Made by a program: the position numbers and the translations under genes. Of a stretch of 64,000 nt of DNA, positions 52,938 to 60,815 are shown piece by piece. Location of the stretch: contig CAIZEI010000158.1 of NCBI GenBank assembly GCA_903931945.1, forward strand, positions 1 through 64,000, written 5' to 3'. The notes beneath the pieces were generated by a model. That model worked only from the letters and a program-made list of their open reading frames with translations. It was not told the DNA's origin and did no database searches. Position 1 is the first letter of the stretch; each line of letters starts with the position of its first letter. Origin of the DNA: an uncultured Hyphomicrobiales bacterium (GTDB lineage: Bacteria > Pseudomonadota > Alphaproteobacteria > Rhizobiales > Beijerinckiaceae).

Positions 52938-55115
52938 TCAGTTCGCCAGCGGGTCCGGACGCACCTGGATTTTCACGACCTTGGGCAATGTTCCCTTGCC
53001 GCCTTCCATATGAAACGGCGCGCGGGTTCCCGTTGTGGTCCAGATCGCCCTGCCCTTCCATCCCGCATTGGGATCGTCGATGCGGCCATCCAGCCCCTTG
53101 GCGTAAAAACCGTTGGGATAGGGTACGCGCATGTTGACCCATTCCCCCTTGACCAGAGCAAGAATGCTCTCGTTCTCGTTGCCGGTCGCCATCGGCGTGT
53201 CGGCGCCAAGTCCGGACGTGTTGAACTGGTCAACCCAGGTGTAATAGGCGGCCTCTGCGCTCCCGTTCGAGGCGACGCCCTTGAAGTTTGGGCCGGGGAA
53301 CGGATACAGCGTCCAGCCCTCCGGGCAATGGTCGCCCGTCGCTGTAGGACCGTTCAGCGGCCCCTTGCACTTCGAGCGATCGAAGACCCCCATATGTCCG
53401 CTGGAGAGCGGAACCCAGACACGGTTCTGCCGGTCAACGTCCATGCCACGAATGCCGTATCCCTTCTGGTTGGGATCATCCGTTTTGAACGGCATGTTGT
53501 AAACTTCCGAAATCGTTGTTTCGGGCGGGTTGGCGCCGGGAACGACCCGCACGATCTGGCCGGGGAAGGTGCGCACCGAACCCCAAATCGAACCATCGGG
53601 CGCTGGCGAAACGCCGTAGAAACCGGCGTTCAGCCGCATGTTCTTGCCGGGTTCCTGCGGTTTGCCAGGCTGGGTATAGGGCTGCCCGGGTCCCTTGCCC
53701 GAGGTGTCGATGATAATCGGCGTCCAGCCCTGCGACTTCTGCTCGTCGTGGGTCTCGTCAAACATTTTTGTGTTGAACCACCCGACAGCGCCGCCCCCCG
53801 CGCCGCCGCTGGACGCCCAGATCGTGTTATTGGCGTCCTCGGCGAACGAAATGTGATGCGTGCCAAAGCAGGTGTCGATGAGGGTGAATTTTTCGCTCTT
53901 CGGGTCCCACAGCGACAATTGCCGCCCCGAACCCGTCAGCGGGAAGAATTTCGCCGATGGATGGTCGGAACCCGCCTTGCAGAAGGCCGGGTTATCTGTC
54001 GGACGGATACGCGTTGTGTACCAGGTGCGACCGATCTGATCGATCATCATATTATGGGTATCGGTGCGGCTGTCCCAGATCGGTTCTTCTCCCCAATAGG
54101 CGGACGGCGCCATCGGATCGGTGCGCGAGGAATCGGTTTTGGGATCGCGGACGCCAACCGTATTGGATGACCGCGTCGCGGTGACCGGATCGAGCACCGG
54201 CAGATCGTCGGTCGAATATTCGGGCGAGCCGAAAATCTTGCCGTTGGCGTTGACCGTGGGATTGCGCTTGTCCGTTGAAATCTCGTCGTGCATATACATT
54301 TTCTCGCGACCCCAATCCCATTCGGTCACGACAATGTTGCGCTCGACGCCCTTGGGCCGCTCGGGTTTTGCGAAGGGCGTTTCGCCCGCTGCGATCCGGT
54401 CAGTCCAGTCGCCGAAATTCTCCAGCGCCCGATGCACGTCAAACCGGGCGATCTGCTGGGTCATGCTGGTCATGGCCTGCCCGGACTGGATGCGCCGCTC
54501 CCAGGCTTCCGCCGAAGTTTTAAAGACATTGAATTCTTTGGGCACGACGCGGGTGCCATTGCCGCCAAGCTGGTGACAACCGACGCAGCCATTGCTCTTG
54601 ATCCCGTCGAGCCAGTTTTCCTGACTTGGCTGGTTCTTCGCCATGCCATTGCCCGCAGGCGCCGGCCCTGTGCCGGGGAACTCGTCCTTGCCGGGAATCT
54701 TCAGCATGGCGAGCCAGTAAATCGCCGGATAATATTTCGCCGCCGCCTGTTCGTCCGGCGCCAGCGTTGCGGTGAGATTGAGCGTCTTGCCCGGCGCGGA
54801 ATCGGTTTTCGGCGAATCCACGAGTCCATAGCCGCGCACCCAGACCTTGTAATTGGCCTTGGGCAATTGCGGCAGGAGGTAGCGGCCCTGATCATCCGTC
54901 ACCACCATTTTTGCAAATTTCGTCGGCAGATCGGAAGTTTCCGCGATTACCCAGACCCCGGCCTCAGGTCCTTTCGGCCCGGTGACCACGCCGCCAATGT
55001 CGGATTCGCTGATTTTAATCGCGGCAGTCGGCGTCTGCGCGCGCGCGCCGGTCCATCCGGCAAACCCAAGCGCGGCAAAAGCCGTTGTGGCAAGTGCGAA
55101 AGTTCTAACGTTCAT
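52938..55115 (-). CDS. Mono-haem protein with carboxypeptidase-regulatory and propeller-like domains
   Basis: A 725-residue periplasmic protein, signal peptide about 1-26. A beta-sandwich carboxypeptidase-regulatory-like domain (about 35-120: ISESDIGGVVTGPKGPEAGVWV, DDQGRYLLPQLP) is followed by a haem-binding CVGCH (177-181) and a large C-terminal region (about 270-700) with repeated strand/turn motifs such as NTIWASS, GSIWGSV and NRVWVPL, typical of virginiamycin-B-lyase or SMP-30-like beta-propellers. The catalytic centre is not evident. First gene of an operon with a DsrE protein and a TsdA-like cytochrome. Homologues exist in related bacteria with no assigned function, to my knowledge. 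Confidence 0.85.
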   Translation of the reverse strand: MNVRTFALATTAFAALGFAGWTGARAQTPTAAIKISESDIGGVVTGPKGPEAGVWVIAETSDLPTKFAKMVVTDDQGRYLLPQLPKANYKVWVRGYGLVDSPKTDSAPGKTLNLTATLAPDEQAAAKYYPAIYWLAMLKIPGKDEFPGTGPAPAGNGMAKNQPSQENWLDGIKSNGCVGCHQLGGNGTRVVPKEFNVFKTSAEAWERRIQSGQAMTSMTQQIARFDVHRALENFGDWTDRIAAGETPFAKPERPKGVERNIVVTEWDWGREKMYMHDEISTDKRNPTVNANGKIFGSPEYSTDDLPVLDPVTATRSSNTVGVRDPKTDSSRTDPMAPSAYWGEEPIWDSRTDTHNMMIDQIGRTWYTTRIRPTDNPAFCKAGSDHPSAKFFPLTGSGRQLSLWDPKSEKFTLIDTCFGTHHISFAEDANNTIWASSGGAGGGAVGWFNTKMFDETHDEQKSQGWTPIIIDTSGKGPGQPYTQPGKPQEPGKNMRLNAGFYGVSPAPDGSIWGSVRTFPGQIVRVVPGANPPETTISEVYNMPFKTDDPNQKGYGIRGMDVDRQNRVWVPLSSGHMGVFDRSKCKGPLNGPTATGDHCPEGWTLYPFPGPNFKGVASNGSAEAAYYTWVDQFNTSGLGADTPMATGNENESILALVKGEWVNMRVPYPNGFYAKGLDGRIDDPNAGWKGRAIWTTTGTRAPFHMEGGKGTLPKVVKIQVRPDPLAN

Positions 55116-55610
55116 TTGCGATTCCTCCGGACAGGGCCTGTGCGTGATTTGTTGGCGCGACTTTGGGGGCGGACGGCGGGCGCGTCAAGAGAAGGTTCAA
55201 TCGGAGAGATCGTCAAATGGCAGGAGCATCCTGAAAATAGAAACAAAGCTCCTCGATTATTCTCGGATATTGCATCGCCGCCGTCCCGGCTGGCTTTGAG
55301 GGGCTGTCGGTAACTCGATCAGAAGAGGCCGATGTCCCAAGCAATTGCGGACAACAACATCTCATCGCTATTGACCATCTGGCGCCAGTGCTCCGCGCAC
55401 TTGCGCCGACTCGCATGAATGAAAGTCTTATATATTGGCGATATCTCGCCGAGCGCATGCTTGATCGTTCGAAAACCGAAGCGGCCATGCCGGGCGGATC
55501 ATTGGCTTCAGCCGAGGAAATATTCATGCAAATTGTCAATTGGGCAATTGACGGCCAAGTGAAAGCCGAACGTATCTAAAGACGTAAGCTCGGCGATGAG
55601 CCGAGCTGCC
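55116..55610. other. Gap with a doubtful 54-codon frame
   Basis: About 495 bp between the haem-protein operon and the toxin-antitoxin pair. A plus-strand frame at 55415-55579 (MNESLIYWRYLAERMLDR start, no clear binding site) is followed by a hairpin at 55587-55607. It might be a small gene but I cannot support it. The operon promoter presumably lies near 55120-55300. Confidence 0.35.
55587..55607. terminator. Hairpin between convergent reading frames
   Basis: AGCTCGGC, GATGA loop, GCCGAGCT: a perfect 8-bp stem, extended by further pairing. No T run follows, so termination is uncertain. It ends 4 bp before the antitoxin stop at 55611. Confidence 0.4.
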
Positions 55611-55934
55611 TTACGCCGCACGCGGCGGCTCACATTTGCGCGGATGAAATTCGAGCGTTACTTCAACCTCGCGATCAAGACTGCCAAGAATCCGGATCAT
55701 CCGGTCGAGCGTGAAGCGGTCGAGCCGCGCATTCCTGATGCGGGAAAACTCCGCAGCGGCGACGCCTGTCGCAGCCTCGGCCGCGCGCAACGTGAGTTTC
55801 CGCTCATCGAGAATCTTGATAATTTCCGCAGCGAGGATAGCGCGCGCCTGCTCAAGGTCTGGATTAGAGTAGCCAAAATCGCGGAACACATTGCCGCTCC
55901 CATGGATTAGCTCCATATCATCGTCTCTTGTCAT
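55611..55934 (-). CDS. HigA-like XRE-family antitoxin
   Basis: A 107-residue DNA-binding antitoxin. Helix-turn-helix core: EIIKILDERKLTLRAAEAATGVAAAEFSRIRNARLDRFTLDRMIRIL, followed by EVEVTLEF at the C-terminus. This is the HigA/Xre type paired with Gp49/RelE-like toxins. Its ATG overlaps the toxin stop (ATGA), the usual toxin-first arrangement of this family, and it likely autorepresses the operon. Confidence 0.88.
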   Translation of the reverse strand: MTRDDDMELIHGSGNVFRDFGYSNPDLEQARAILAAEIIKILDERKLTLRAAEAATGVAAAEFSRIRNARLDRFTLDRMIRILGSLDREVEVTLEFHPRKCEPPRAA

Positions 55935-56248
55935 TTCAGCGCCTCCATCAGGCGTTTGAGCCGCTCGCGATTAAGATCGATGTCCGCTTTTGGCGTCTTG
56001 ATACCTGTCTTCGATTTTTTCTGGAACGCATGAACCACCCAGATTGCGTCTGCAATTTGAACCACATAAAGCAGCCGGCAAGCATCTCCCCGATGCGGCA
56101 ACGCAATTTCAAAAACGCCTCCGTCGACGCCCATGAATAGTTTCGCCCTGTCTGATTTCCCACCTTCAGCGGCAATGGTCAGGGCGCGACGAAAGATGAT
56201 TTGGGCATCTGGTGGAAAGTGCTCAAAATCGCGTCTTGCGCCTTTCAA
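55931..56248 (-). CDS. RelE/HigB-like (Gp49-type) toxin
   Basis: A 105-residue protein: DFEHFPPDAQIIFRRALTIAAEGGKSD, DGGVFEIALPHRGDACRLLYVVQIADAIWVVHAFQKKSKTGIKTPKADIDL. The strand-rich core with YVV, WVVHAFQKKSKTG and basic residues is typical of the phage-Gp49-like HigB mRNA interferases. TTG at 56248 is the only start matching the expected size; the frame opens about 16 codons further upstream with no ATG or GTG. Overlaps the antitoxin by 4 bp. Cleaves ribosome-bound mRNA by family analogy. Confidence 0.85.
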   Translation of the reverse strand: MKGARRDFEHFPPDAQIIFRRALTIAAEGGKSDRAKLFMGVDGGVFEIALPHRGDACRLLYVVQIADAIWVVHAFQKKSKTGIKTPKADIDLNRERLKRLMEALK

Positions 56249-56427
56249 CCAATCGATGGGCCGCGTTAGTCGCCTTTGGCTATCTTGACAAATTCGTCAA
56301 CAAAATACAAGCCCTGAAATCCGGCGTCGCGACCTTGTCCTGCCTGGCCTCTTCCCCTATAAGCGCCGCTCGCGTTCCACCGACACCCCTGGAGGCAAGG
56401 GCGCGTTTCTCATGAAAGGAACTGAAC

Positions 56428-57120
56428 ATGGCGGCAGCTACAAAGCAGCTCGCGGCCACGGTTCGCAGCGCAAGCGGCAAGGGGGCCGCCCGCAGCGTAC
56501 GCCGTGATAACCGTGTGCCAGGCGTGATCTATGGCGGCGGCAAGCCGCCCCAGGGCATCAGCCTCGACTATAAAACCCTCAACACGCTCATCTACGCCGG
56601 GCATTTTCTGACCACGATTTTCGAGATCGAAGTCGATGGCAAGAAGGAGCGGGCGCTTCCGCGCGACTATCAGCTCGATGTCGTCACCGACCGTCCGATG
56701 CATGTCGATTTCCTGCGTCTGACCGCCGGCTCGAGCCTGCGCGTGAATGTGCCGGTGCATTTCATCAACAACGACATCTGCCCCGGCATCAAGGCGGGCG
56801 GCACGCTCAACGTCGTCCACCACTCGATTGAAATGCGGGTGCCTGCGGACGCCATCCCGGATGGCGTGACGATCGATCTGGCGGGTCTCGGCATCAACGA
56901 GTCCATCCATATCTCCGCGATGAAGCTCCCCGAGGGGTGCAAACCCATCGTGCGCGAAAAGGACATGACGGTTGCGACCATCGCCCCGCCGTTGACCTAC
57001 AAGGAAGACGCTGCGCCTGCCGCCGCCGCTGCGGCTCCCGCCGCCGCTGGCAAGGCGCCTGCCGCCGCTGCGCCTGCCGCCAAGGCGCCCGCAGCCAAGG
57101 CGCCAGCCGCCAAGAAGTAA
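56428..57120 (+). CDS. rplY: 50S ribosomal protein L25 (general stress protein Ctc)
   Basis: 5S-rRNA-binding protein of 230 residues, long Ctc form. The L25 domain spans about 5-95 ([43 protein letters not shown]) and the TL5/beta domain about 100-190. A C-terminal Ala/Pro/Lys tail (about 195-230) is a low-complexity extension. A terminator follows, then pth at 57187. Confidence 0.97.
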   Translation: MAAATKQLAATVRSASGKGAARSVRRDNRVPGVIYGGGKPPQGISLDYKTLNTLIYAGHFLTTIFEIEVDGKKERALPRDYQLDVVTDRPMHVDFLRLTAGSSLRVNVPVHFINNDICPGIKAGGTLNVVHHSIEMRVPADAIPDGVTIDLAGLGINESIHISAMKLPEGCKPIVREKDMTVATIAPPLTYKEDAAPAAAAAAPAAAGKAPAAAAPAAKAPAAKAPAAKK

Positions 57121-57126
57121 AACAGC

Positions 57127-57161
57127 CCCCCGCGCCGCGCTGGCGCGGGGGATTTATTTTT
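57127..57161 (+). terminator. Rho-independent terminator after rplY
   Basis: CCCCCGCGCC, GCGCT loop, GGCGCGGGGG (10-bp perfect stem), then ATTTATTTTT. It lies inside the rplY-pth interval, 66 bp long, so it may only attenuate readthrough into pth. Confidence 0.8.
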
Positions 57162-57186
57162 CCCGCCAGAGAGGGCGGATGAGTCC

Positions 57187-57792
57187 ATGCTGCTACTCGC
57201 AGGCCTTGGCAACCCCGGCGCAAAATACGCTGGCAACCGGCACAATATTGGCTTTATGGCCGTGGACGCGATTGCGCGCGCGCATCGTTTTTCTCCGTTC
57301 CGCGCCCGCTTTCAGGGCCTTTGCGCTGAAGGCGTCATTGCGGGCGAAAAAATTGTGTTGCTGAAGCCCGAAACCTTCATGAACGACAGTGGCCAGTCCG
57401 TTGCGCAGGCCGCGCGCTTTCATAAAATCCCGATTGAAAACATCGCCGTCCTGCATGACGAACTCGATCTTGCGCCGGGAAAATTCCGCATCAAGACCGG
57501 CGGCGGCGAGGCCGGCCATAACGGGCTTCGCTCGATCACGGCTCACATGGGCAAGGAATACAAGCGGTTGCGGCTTGGCATTGGGCATCCCGGCGACAAG
57601 GCCTTGGTCTATTCCTATGTGCTGAATGATTTTGGCAAGACCGAACGCGCCTGGGTCGAAACGCTATGCGAATCCATCGCGCGCAACGCCGAACTGATTG
57701 TCAGCGGCGAGGATCCCCTGTTGCAGACCAAAGTCCATCTGGCGATGACTGCGGCAGGGTTTGGCGAGGCCAAACCGCCGGGGCAGACGTAG
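57187..57792 (+). CDS. pth: Peptidyl-tRNA hydrolase
   Basis: Releases peptides from stalled peptidyl-tRNA. It has 201 residues. Seen: LLAGLGNPGAKYAGNRHNIGFMAVD with the catalytic His, LLKPETFMNDSGQSV, AVLHDELDLAPG and GGGEAGHNGLRSITAHMGKEYKRLRLGIGHPG. The rplY-pth pairing is the standard order. Its start follows the rplY terminator by 25 bp. Confidence 0.97.
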   Translation: MLLLAGLGNPGAKYAGNRHNIGFMAVDAIARAHRFSPFRARFQGLCAEGVIAGEKIVLLKPETFMNDSGQSVAQAARFHKIPIENIAVLHDELDLAPGKFRIKTGGGEAGHNGLRSITAHMGKEYKRLRLGIGHPGDKALVYSYVLNDFGKTERAWVETLCESIARNAELIVSGEDPLLQTKVHLAMTAAGFGEAKPPGQT

Positions 57793-58109
57793 ATATATCG
57801 ATACCAAAGGGCGTCAGTCCATGCGCGCCCCCTCGATCATACCTCCCGAAGACATCCGTTCATCCGGCCGGACCCGGCCCTGTCTGCTTTGTGGGGAACT
57901 TCGACTGTGGCCAAAGGCCGGGTTTTTGCTTCGTCCTTGCTACAGAATGACCCATCGCTGCTAAAGTTGCCCGGCGTGAAGCTGGGATTTGTCCACCAAA
58001 CCGGGAGAAGTTCAGAACGGCATAGTTTTCGATCCGTCCATGTTGCTCTTTGGTCATCCCGACCTTTGGCGGCAAGGGGGAGGCCCGCGCGGCGCCTCCT
58101 CCGCTGGCG
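57793..58109. other. Gap between convergent pth and BLUF genes
   Basis: About 320 bp of convergent intergenic sequence. No plausible gene; frames lack binding sites and family features. Confidence 0.4.
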
Positions 58110-58538
58110 TCATCCGCCCCGGCTCGCAATCGCTGCGGTCGCGACCAACTCCTGAATGAGAGCCATGGTGGCCTGGCCAGAGGCGTCGAAGGGATTGAGG
58201 TCGGCCTTTTTGAAATATTTGAGCAGAAGGCCCATGTTGACCTTTGAAATATCAACCTTCCCCATGCTCCAATTGCTGAACCGGCGTTCCAATATCTCCT
58301 CGTAGACGAGAATCCGGACATCGAGATGCCGGTCGTCACGCACGATGCCATTGAACAATTCGCAGACCTCATCACGCCCGCCCTCGAGCACCTGAATGAA
58401 CACGTGCTCAGTGTAGCAAAGAATTCCGGTGACGCCCGCCCGGGGATTATTCCGGCGGGATTGCTCCAGAATTAAATCGATCTGCTGCGTGGAAAGCGGA
58501 CCTGAGGGACGGCTGGCGTAAAGACATCTAACGAGCAT
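58110..58538 (-). CDS. BLUF-domain blue-light photoreceptor
   Basis: A 142-residue protein with a BLUF flavin photoreceptor domain. The conserved N-terminal Tyr is in VRCLYASRPSG; N-terminal strand-turn and the flavin-pocket Asn/Gln region are seen in ILEQSRRNNPRAGVTGILCY, FIQVLEGGRDEV follows, and RRFSNWSMG carries the conserved Trp/Met loop. The C-terminal 40 residues form a short helical cap. There is no output domain, so it must signal through a partner. It lies 7 bp after folE, so the pair is an operon. Confidence 0.92.
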   Translation of the reverse strand: MLVRCLYASRPSGPLSTQQIDLILEQSRRNNPRAGVTGILCYTEHVFIQVLEGGRDEVCELFNGIVRDDRHLDVRILVYEEILERRFSNWSMGKVDISKVNMGLLLKYFKKADLNPFDASGQATMALIQELVATAAIASRGG

Positions 58539-58545
58539 GGCGGCC

Positions 58546-59265
58546 TCAGTGATTCATGTTGATGAGGGAAAGAAATTCACGACGCAGCGAGGGATCCTTC
58601 AGAAAGGAGCCGCGCATCACGCTATTGACCATCTTGGCTTGTGTATCCTTCACTCCGCGCCAGTGCATGCAAAAATGATCCGCCTCCATCACCACTGCCA
58701 GCCCATCGGGGCTCACCTTGCTCATCAAAAGGTCCGCCAGTTGGGTGATCGCTTCTTCCTGAATCTGCGGCCGGCTCATGATCCAGTCCGCGAGTCGCGC
58801 ATATTTCGACAATCCTATCAGGTTGGAACGTTCATTTGGCATCACCCCGACCCAGATTCGACCCATGATCGGGCAGAAATGATGGCTGCATGCGCTGCGC
58901 ACAGTGATGGGCCCCACGATCATCAATTCGTTGAGGCTCTCCGCATTGGGAAATTCAGTAACCGGCGGCGCCGACTTATAGCGCCCCTGGAAAACCTCAT
59001 TCAGATACATTTTGGCTACGCGGCGGCCAGTTTCGAGCGTGTTGTGATCGCTCGCGAGGTCGATCACCAGACTTTCGAGCACGCCATTCATTTTGATCGC
59101 GACTTCATTCAACAGTTCGTCGAGTTCGCCCGGCAGGAGGAATTCGGAGATGTTGTCATTCGCGTTGAACCGCTTTTTCGACTTCAAAATTCTCGCGCGA
59201 ATTCGCGCCGAGGCGGTATGCATCGAGTTTTCATCATCGTTTTTTGAATTATCGCTCATGGACAT
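58546..59265 (-). CDS. folE: GTP cyclohydrolase I
   Basis: Makes dihydroneopterin triphosphate from GTP, first step to tetrahydrofolate and other pterins. It has 239 residues. Zinc ligands are in CSHHFCPIMG (Cys, His), with a second Cys in HFCMHWRG. Conserved segments: PNAESLNELMIVGPITV and RIWVGVMPNERSNLIGLSKYARL. A charged N-terminal extension (about 1-35) is present. First gene of an operon with a BLUF photoreceptor, and divergent from an ECF sigma factor. The pairing suggests blue-light or stress control of pterin synthesis (inference). Confidence 0.95.
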   Translation of the reverse strand: MSMSDNSKNDDENSMHTASARIRARILKSKKRFNANDNISEFLLPGELDELLNEVAIKMNGVLESLVIDLASDHNTLETGRRVAKMYLNEVFQGRYKSAPPVTEFPNAESLNELMIVGPITVRSACSHHFCPIMGRIWVGVMPNERSNLIGLSKYARLADWIMSRPQIQEEAITQLADLLMSKVSPDGLAVVMEADHFCMHWRGVKDTQAKMVNSVMRGSFLKDPSLRREFLSLINMNH

Positions 59266-59297
59266 TCGCTCTGGCTCGTCACGGGTGTGATGTTCTT

Positions 59298-59316
59298 GGA
59301 AGGCGATAGGCCTTCC
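59298..59316. promoter_or_regulatory. Perfect hairpin in the folE upstream region
   Basis: GGAAGGC, GATAG, GCCTTCC: a 7-bp perfect stem 33 bp upstream of the folE start. It could be an operator or a leader structure. It lies in the folE-rpoE divergent region, without a typical T run. Confidence 0.4.
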
Positions 59317-59577
59317 TGCATCCTATCATGGGGAAATCGCATTATATCGAATCAATGAATGTCTGATTGATCAAGTGGAGGCGTCGGTTCATTGCGTTTC
59401 TCCAATTTTGATGGCTCTTGATCAAGGCCATGCATTGGCATTTCCGCTTCCGCGCGCCTTTTGGGTTGCAACGGCGGGCCGCGCGCCACAACGCCGTGCC
59501 TGTCGATCGCGCCAATCCGGCGCGGCGTTCAGTCAAAACCGGGGCGCGCCGGCGACAAAATCCCGCTTTGATCGCCT

Positions 59578-59603
59578 TGATCCGGGGTTAACAATTTTAT
59601 AAC
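59578..59603 (+). promoter_or_regulatory. Possible RpoE-type promoter upstream of the sigma factor
   Basis: TGATCC (59578-59583) followed after 14 bp by TATAAC (59598-59603), 58 bp before the sigma gene. TGATCC is the -35 of Rhodobacter RpoE promoters, so this may be an autoregulated promoter. The spacing is at the short end and the match at -10 is loose. Confidence 0.4.
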
Positions 59604-59660
59604 ATCACAAAAACTTTGGCGCTTCAATGTAAAGTGTTCAATTAGAAAACCATTCATGCA

Positions 59661-60197
59661 ATGCAGGATTCAGATTCACTTGAGCGTCTAATGGAACGAG
59701 TGGCTGGTGGCGACCGGGCCGCCTTCAGAGCCTTTTATGACAGGACGAGCGGCGTTCTTTTTTCGATTTGCATGAAATTGCTAAGGGATCGAACTTGCGC
59801 GGAGGACATTCTTCAGGATTCCTTCGTTCGTATCTGGGAGAAGGCCGGAACGTTCGATCCATCCAAAGGCAACGCCCTAACATGGGCTATTGTCGTTGCA
59901 CGGCGGATGGCAATCGACGGACTTAGGAGCATGACACGAACCTTTGTCGAAATCGACGACGAAGGTTCCGGAATCGAGCATTTGGCCGCCGATCTGGCGG
60001 AGGGCGATCCCATTGGCAAGGCCAGATTGATGCCCTGCCTGGGAATGTTGAAGGAGCCGCAACGAAAAGCCCTGCTAATGGCGTATATATATGGACATAC
60101 ATGCGACGAAATCGCCGCGCGGTTTGATCGCCCGGCTGGAACGATAAAATCCTGGTTGTTTCGAGGTTTGGCCGATTTGAGAAAGTGTTTGGAATGA
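59661..60197 (+). CDS. ECF RNA polymerase sigma factor (RpoE/SigK-like)
   Basis: ECF-type sigma factor of 178 residues. Region 2 (about 15-90): FRAFYDRTSGVLFSICMKLL, ERTCAEDILQDSFVRIWEKAGTFD-like core, LTWAIVVARRMAIDGLRS. Region 4 (about 120-175): LPPLQRKALLMAYIYGHTCDEIAARFDRPAGTIKSWLFRGL-type helix-turn-helix. Its stop overlaps the ATG of an anti-sigma gene by ATGA, so the two are co-expressed. In phototrophs such pairs answer singlet oxygen and other photo-oxidative stress, which fits the location beside BLUF-folE; the stimulus here is inferred. Confidence 0.9.
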   Translation: MQDSDSLERLMERVAGGDRAAFRAFYDRTSGVLFSICMKLLRDRTCAEDILQDSFVRIWEKAGTFDPSKGNALTWAIVVARRMAIDGLRSMTRTFVEIDDEGSGIEHLAADLAEGDPIGKARLMPCLGMLKEPQRKALLMAYIYGHTCDEIAARFDRPAGTIKSWLFRGLADLRKCLE

Positions 60198-60712
60198 CCA
60201 CCGAATCCAAGGAGCAAATGGCAGCGCTGTATGCGCTGGGCGCTCTTGCCCCGGTTGAATACGAGGGAGTGCGCCGCGACCGCGAGGTCGTGGAACGCGC
60301 GGAGGCGTGGGAACCTATGTTAGCGCCGCTAGCGGCGACCCTGGTTCCACTGTCCCCGCCTCCCGATCTATTCGCGCGAATTGAACAGCGCATCGATTCG
60401 CGCGCGACGAGTTTCACTTTAGGGACGGGAGATGGTCGGTGGATAACAGTCACCCCGGGTCTGCGGGTCAAGATTCTGAACACAAATCCCGAGACCCGGC
60501 GGCAAACAATACTGCTTGACGTCGATCCTGGCGCCGATTACGGCGCGCATTCCCACGATCAGGACGAGGAAATCTACATGATTTCCGGCGATCTCCAGTT
60601 CGGCGCGATTTCCCTCAGCGCGGGCGACTATCACCTGGCGCGGGCTGGCAGTTCGCATACGCGCGCATCAACCCGCGGGGGCTGTCGTTGCCTCGTAATG
60701 CGAGCGATCTAG
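60194..60712 (+). CDS. Anti-sigma factor: RskA-like N-terminus with ChrR-like cupin
   Basis: A 172-residue protein, ATG overlapping the sigma stop. The N-terminal part (about 1-70: EQMAALYALGALAPVEYEGV, ERAEAWEPMLAPLAA, PPPDLFARIEQR) resembles RskA-type anti-sigma domains. It lacks the His/Cys zinc motif of ChrR. The C-terminal part (about 85-172) is a cupin: GADYGAHSHDQDEEIYMISG (two His, one Glu) and SAGDYHLARAGSSHT, as in ChrR, whose cupin senses singlet oxygen. No transmembrane helix, so it is cytoplasmic. The combination is unusual: a zinc-free anti-sigma fused to the ChrR sensing domain. Confidence 0.8.
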   Translation: MTTESKEQMAALYALGALAPVEYEGVRRDREVVERAEAWEPMLAPLAATLVPLSPPPDLFARIEQRIDSRATSFTLGTGDGRWITVTPGLRVKILNTNPETRRQTILLDVDPGADYGAHSHDQDEEIYMISGDLQFGAISLSAGDYHLARAGSSHTRASTRGGCRCLVMRAI

Positions 60713-60815
60713 CGTCCAAGTCGAAGTCAAAAATAGTCGCGTCAGCGGCGGCTCAAAACCGTCGCGCTCGTCGGGCGCGGTGGGTGATCTATCCTGCACG
60801 GTCCGCGGCCCTTAT

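Noticed and set aside
52935-54170. 411-codon plus-strand frame opposite the 725-residue protein
   Set aside because: Shadow of the minus-strand gene, which has a signal peptide and CVGCH.
59362-59425. Two TTGATCAA palindromes considered as FNR boxes
   Set aside because: They lack the four-base spacer of TTGAT-N4-ATCAA, so they are not Fnr sites by the consensus.
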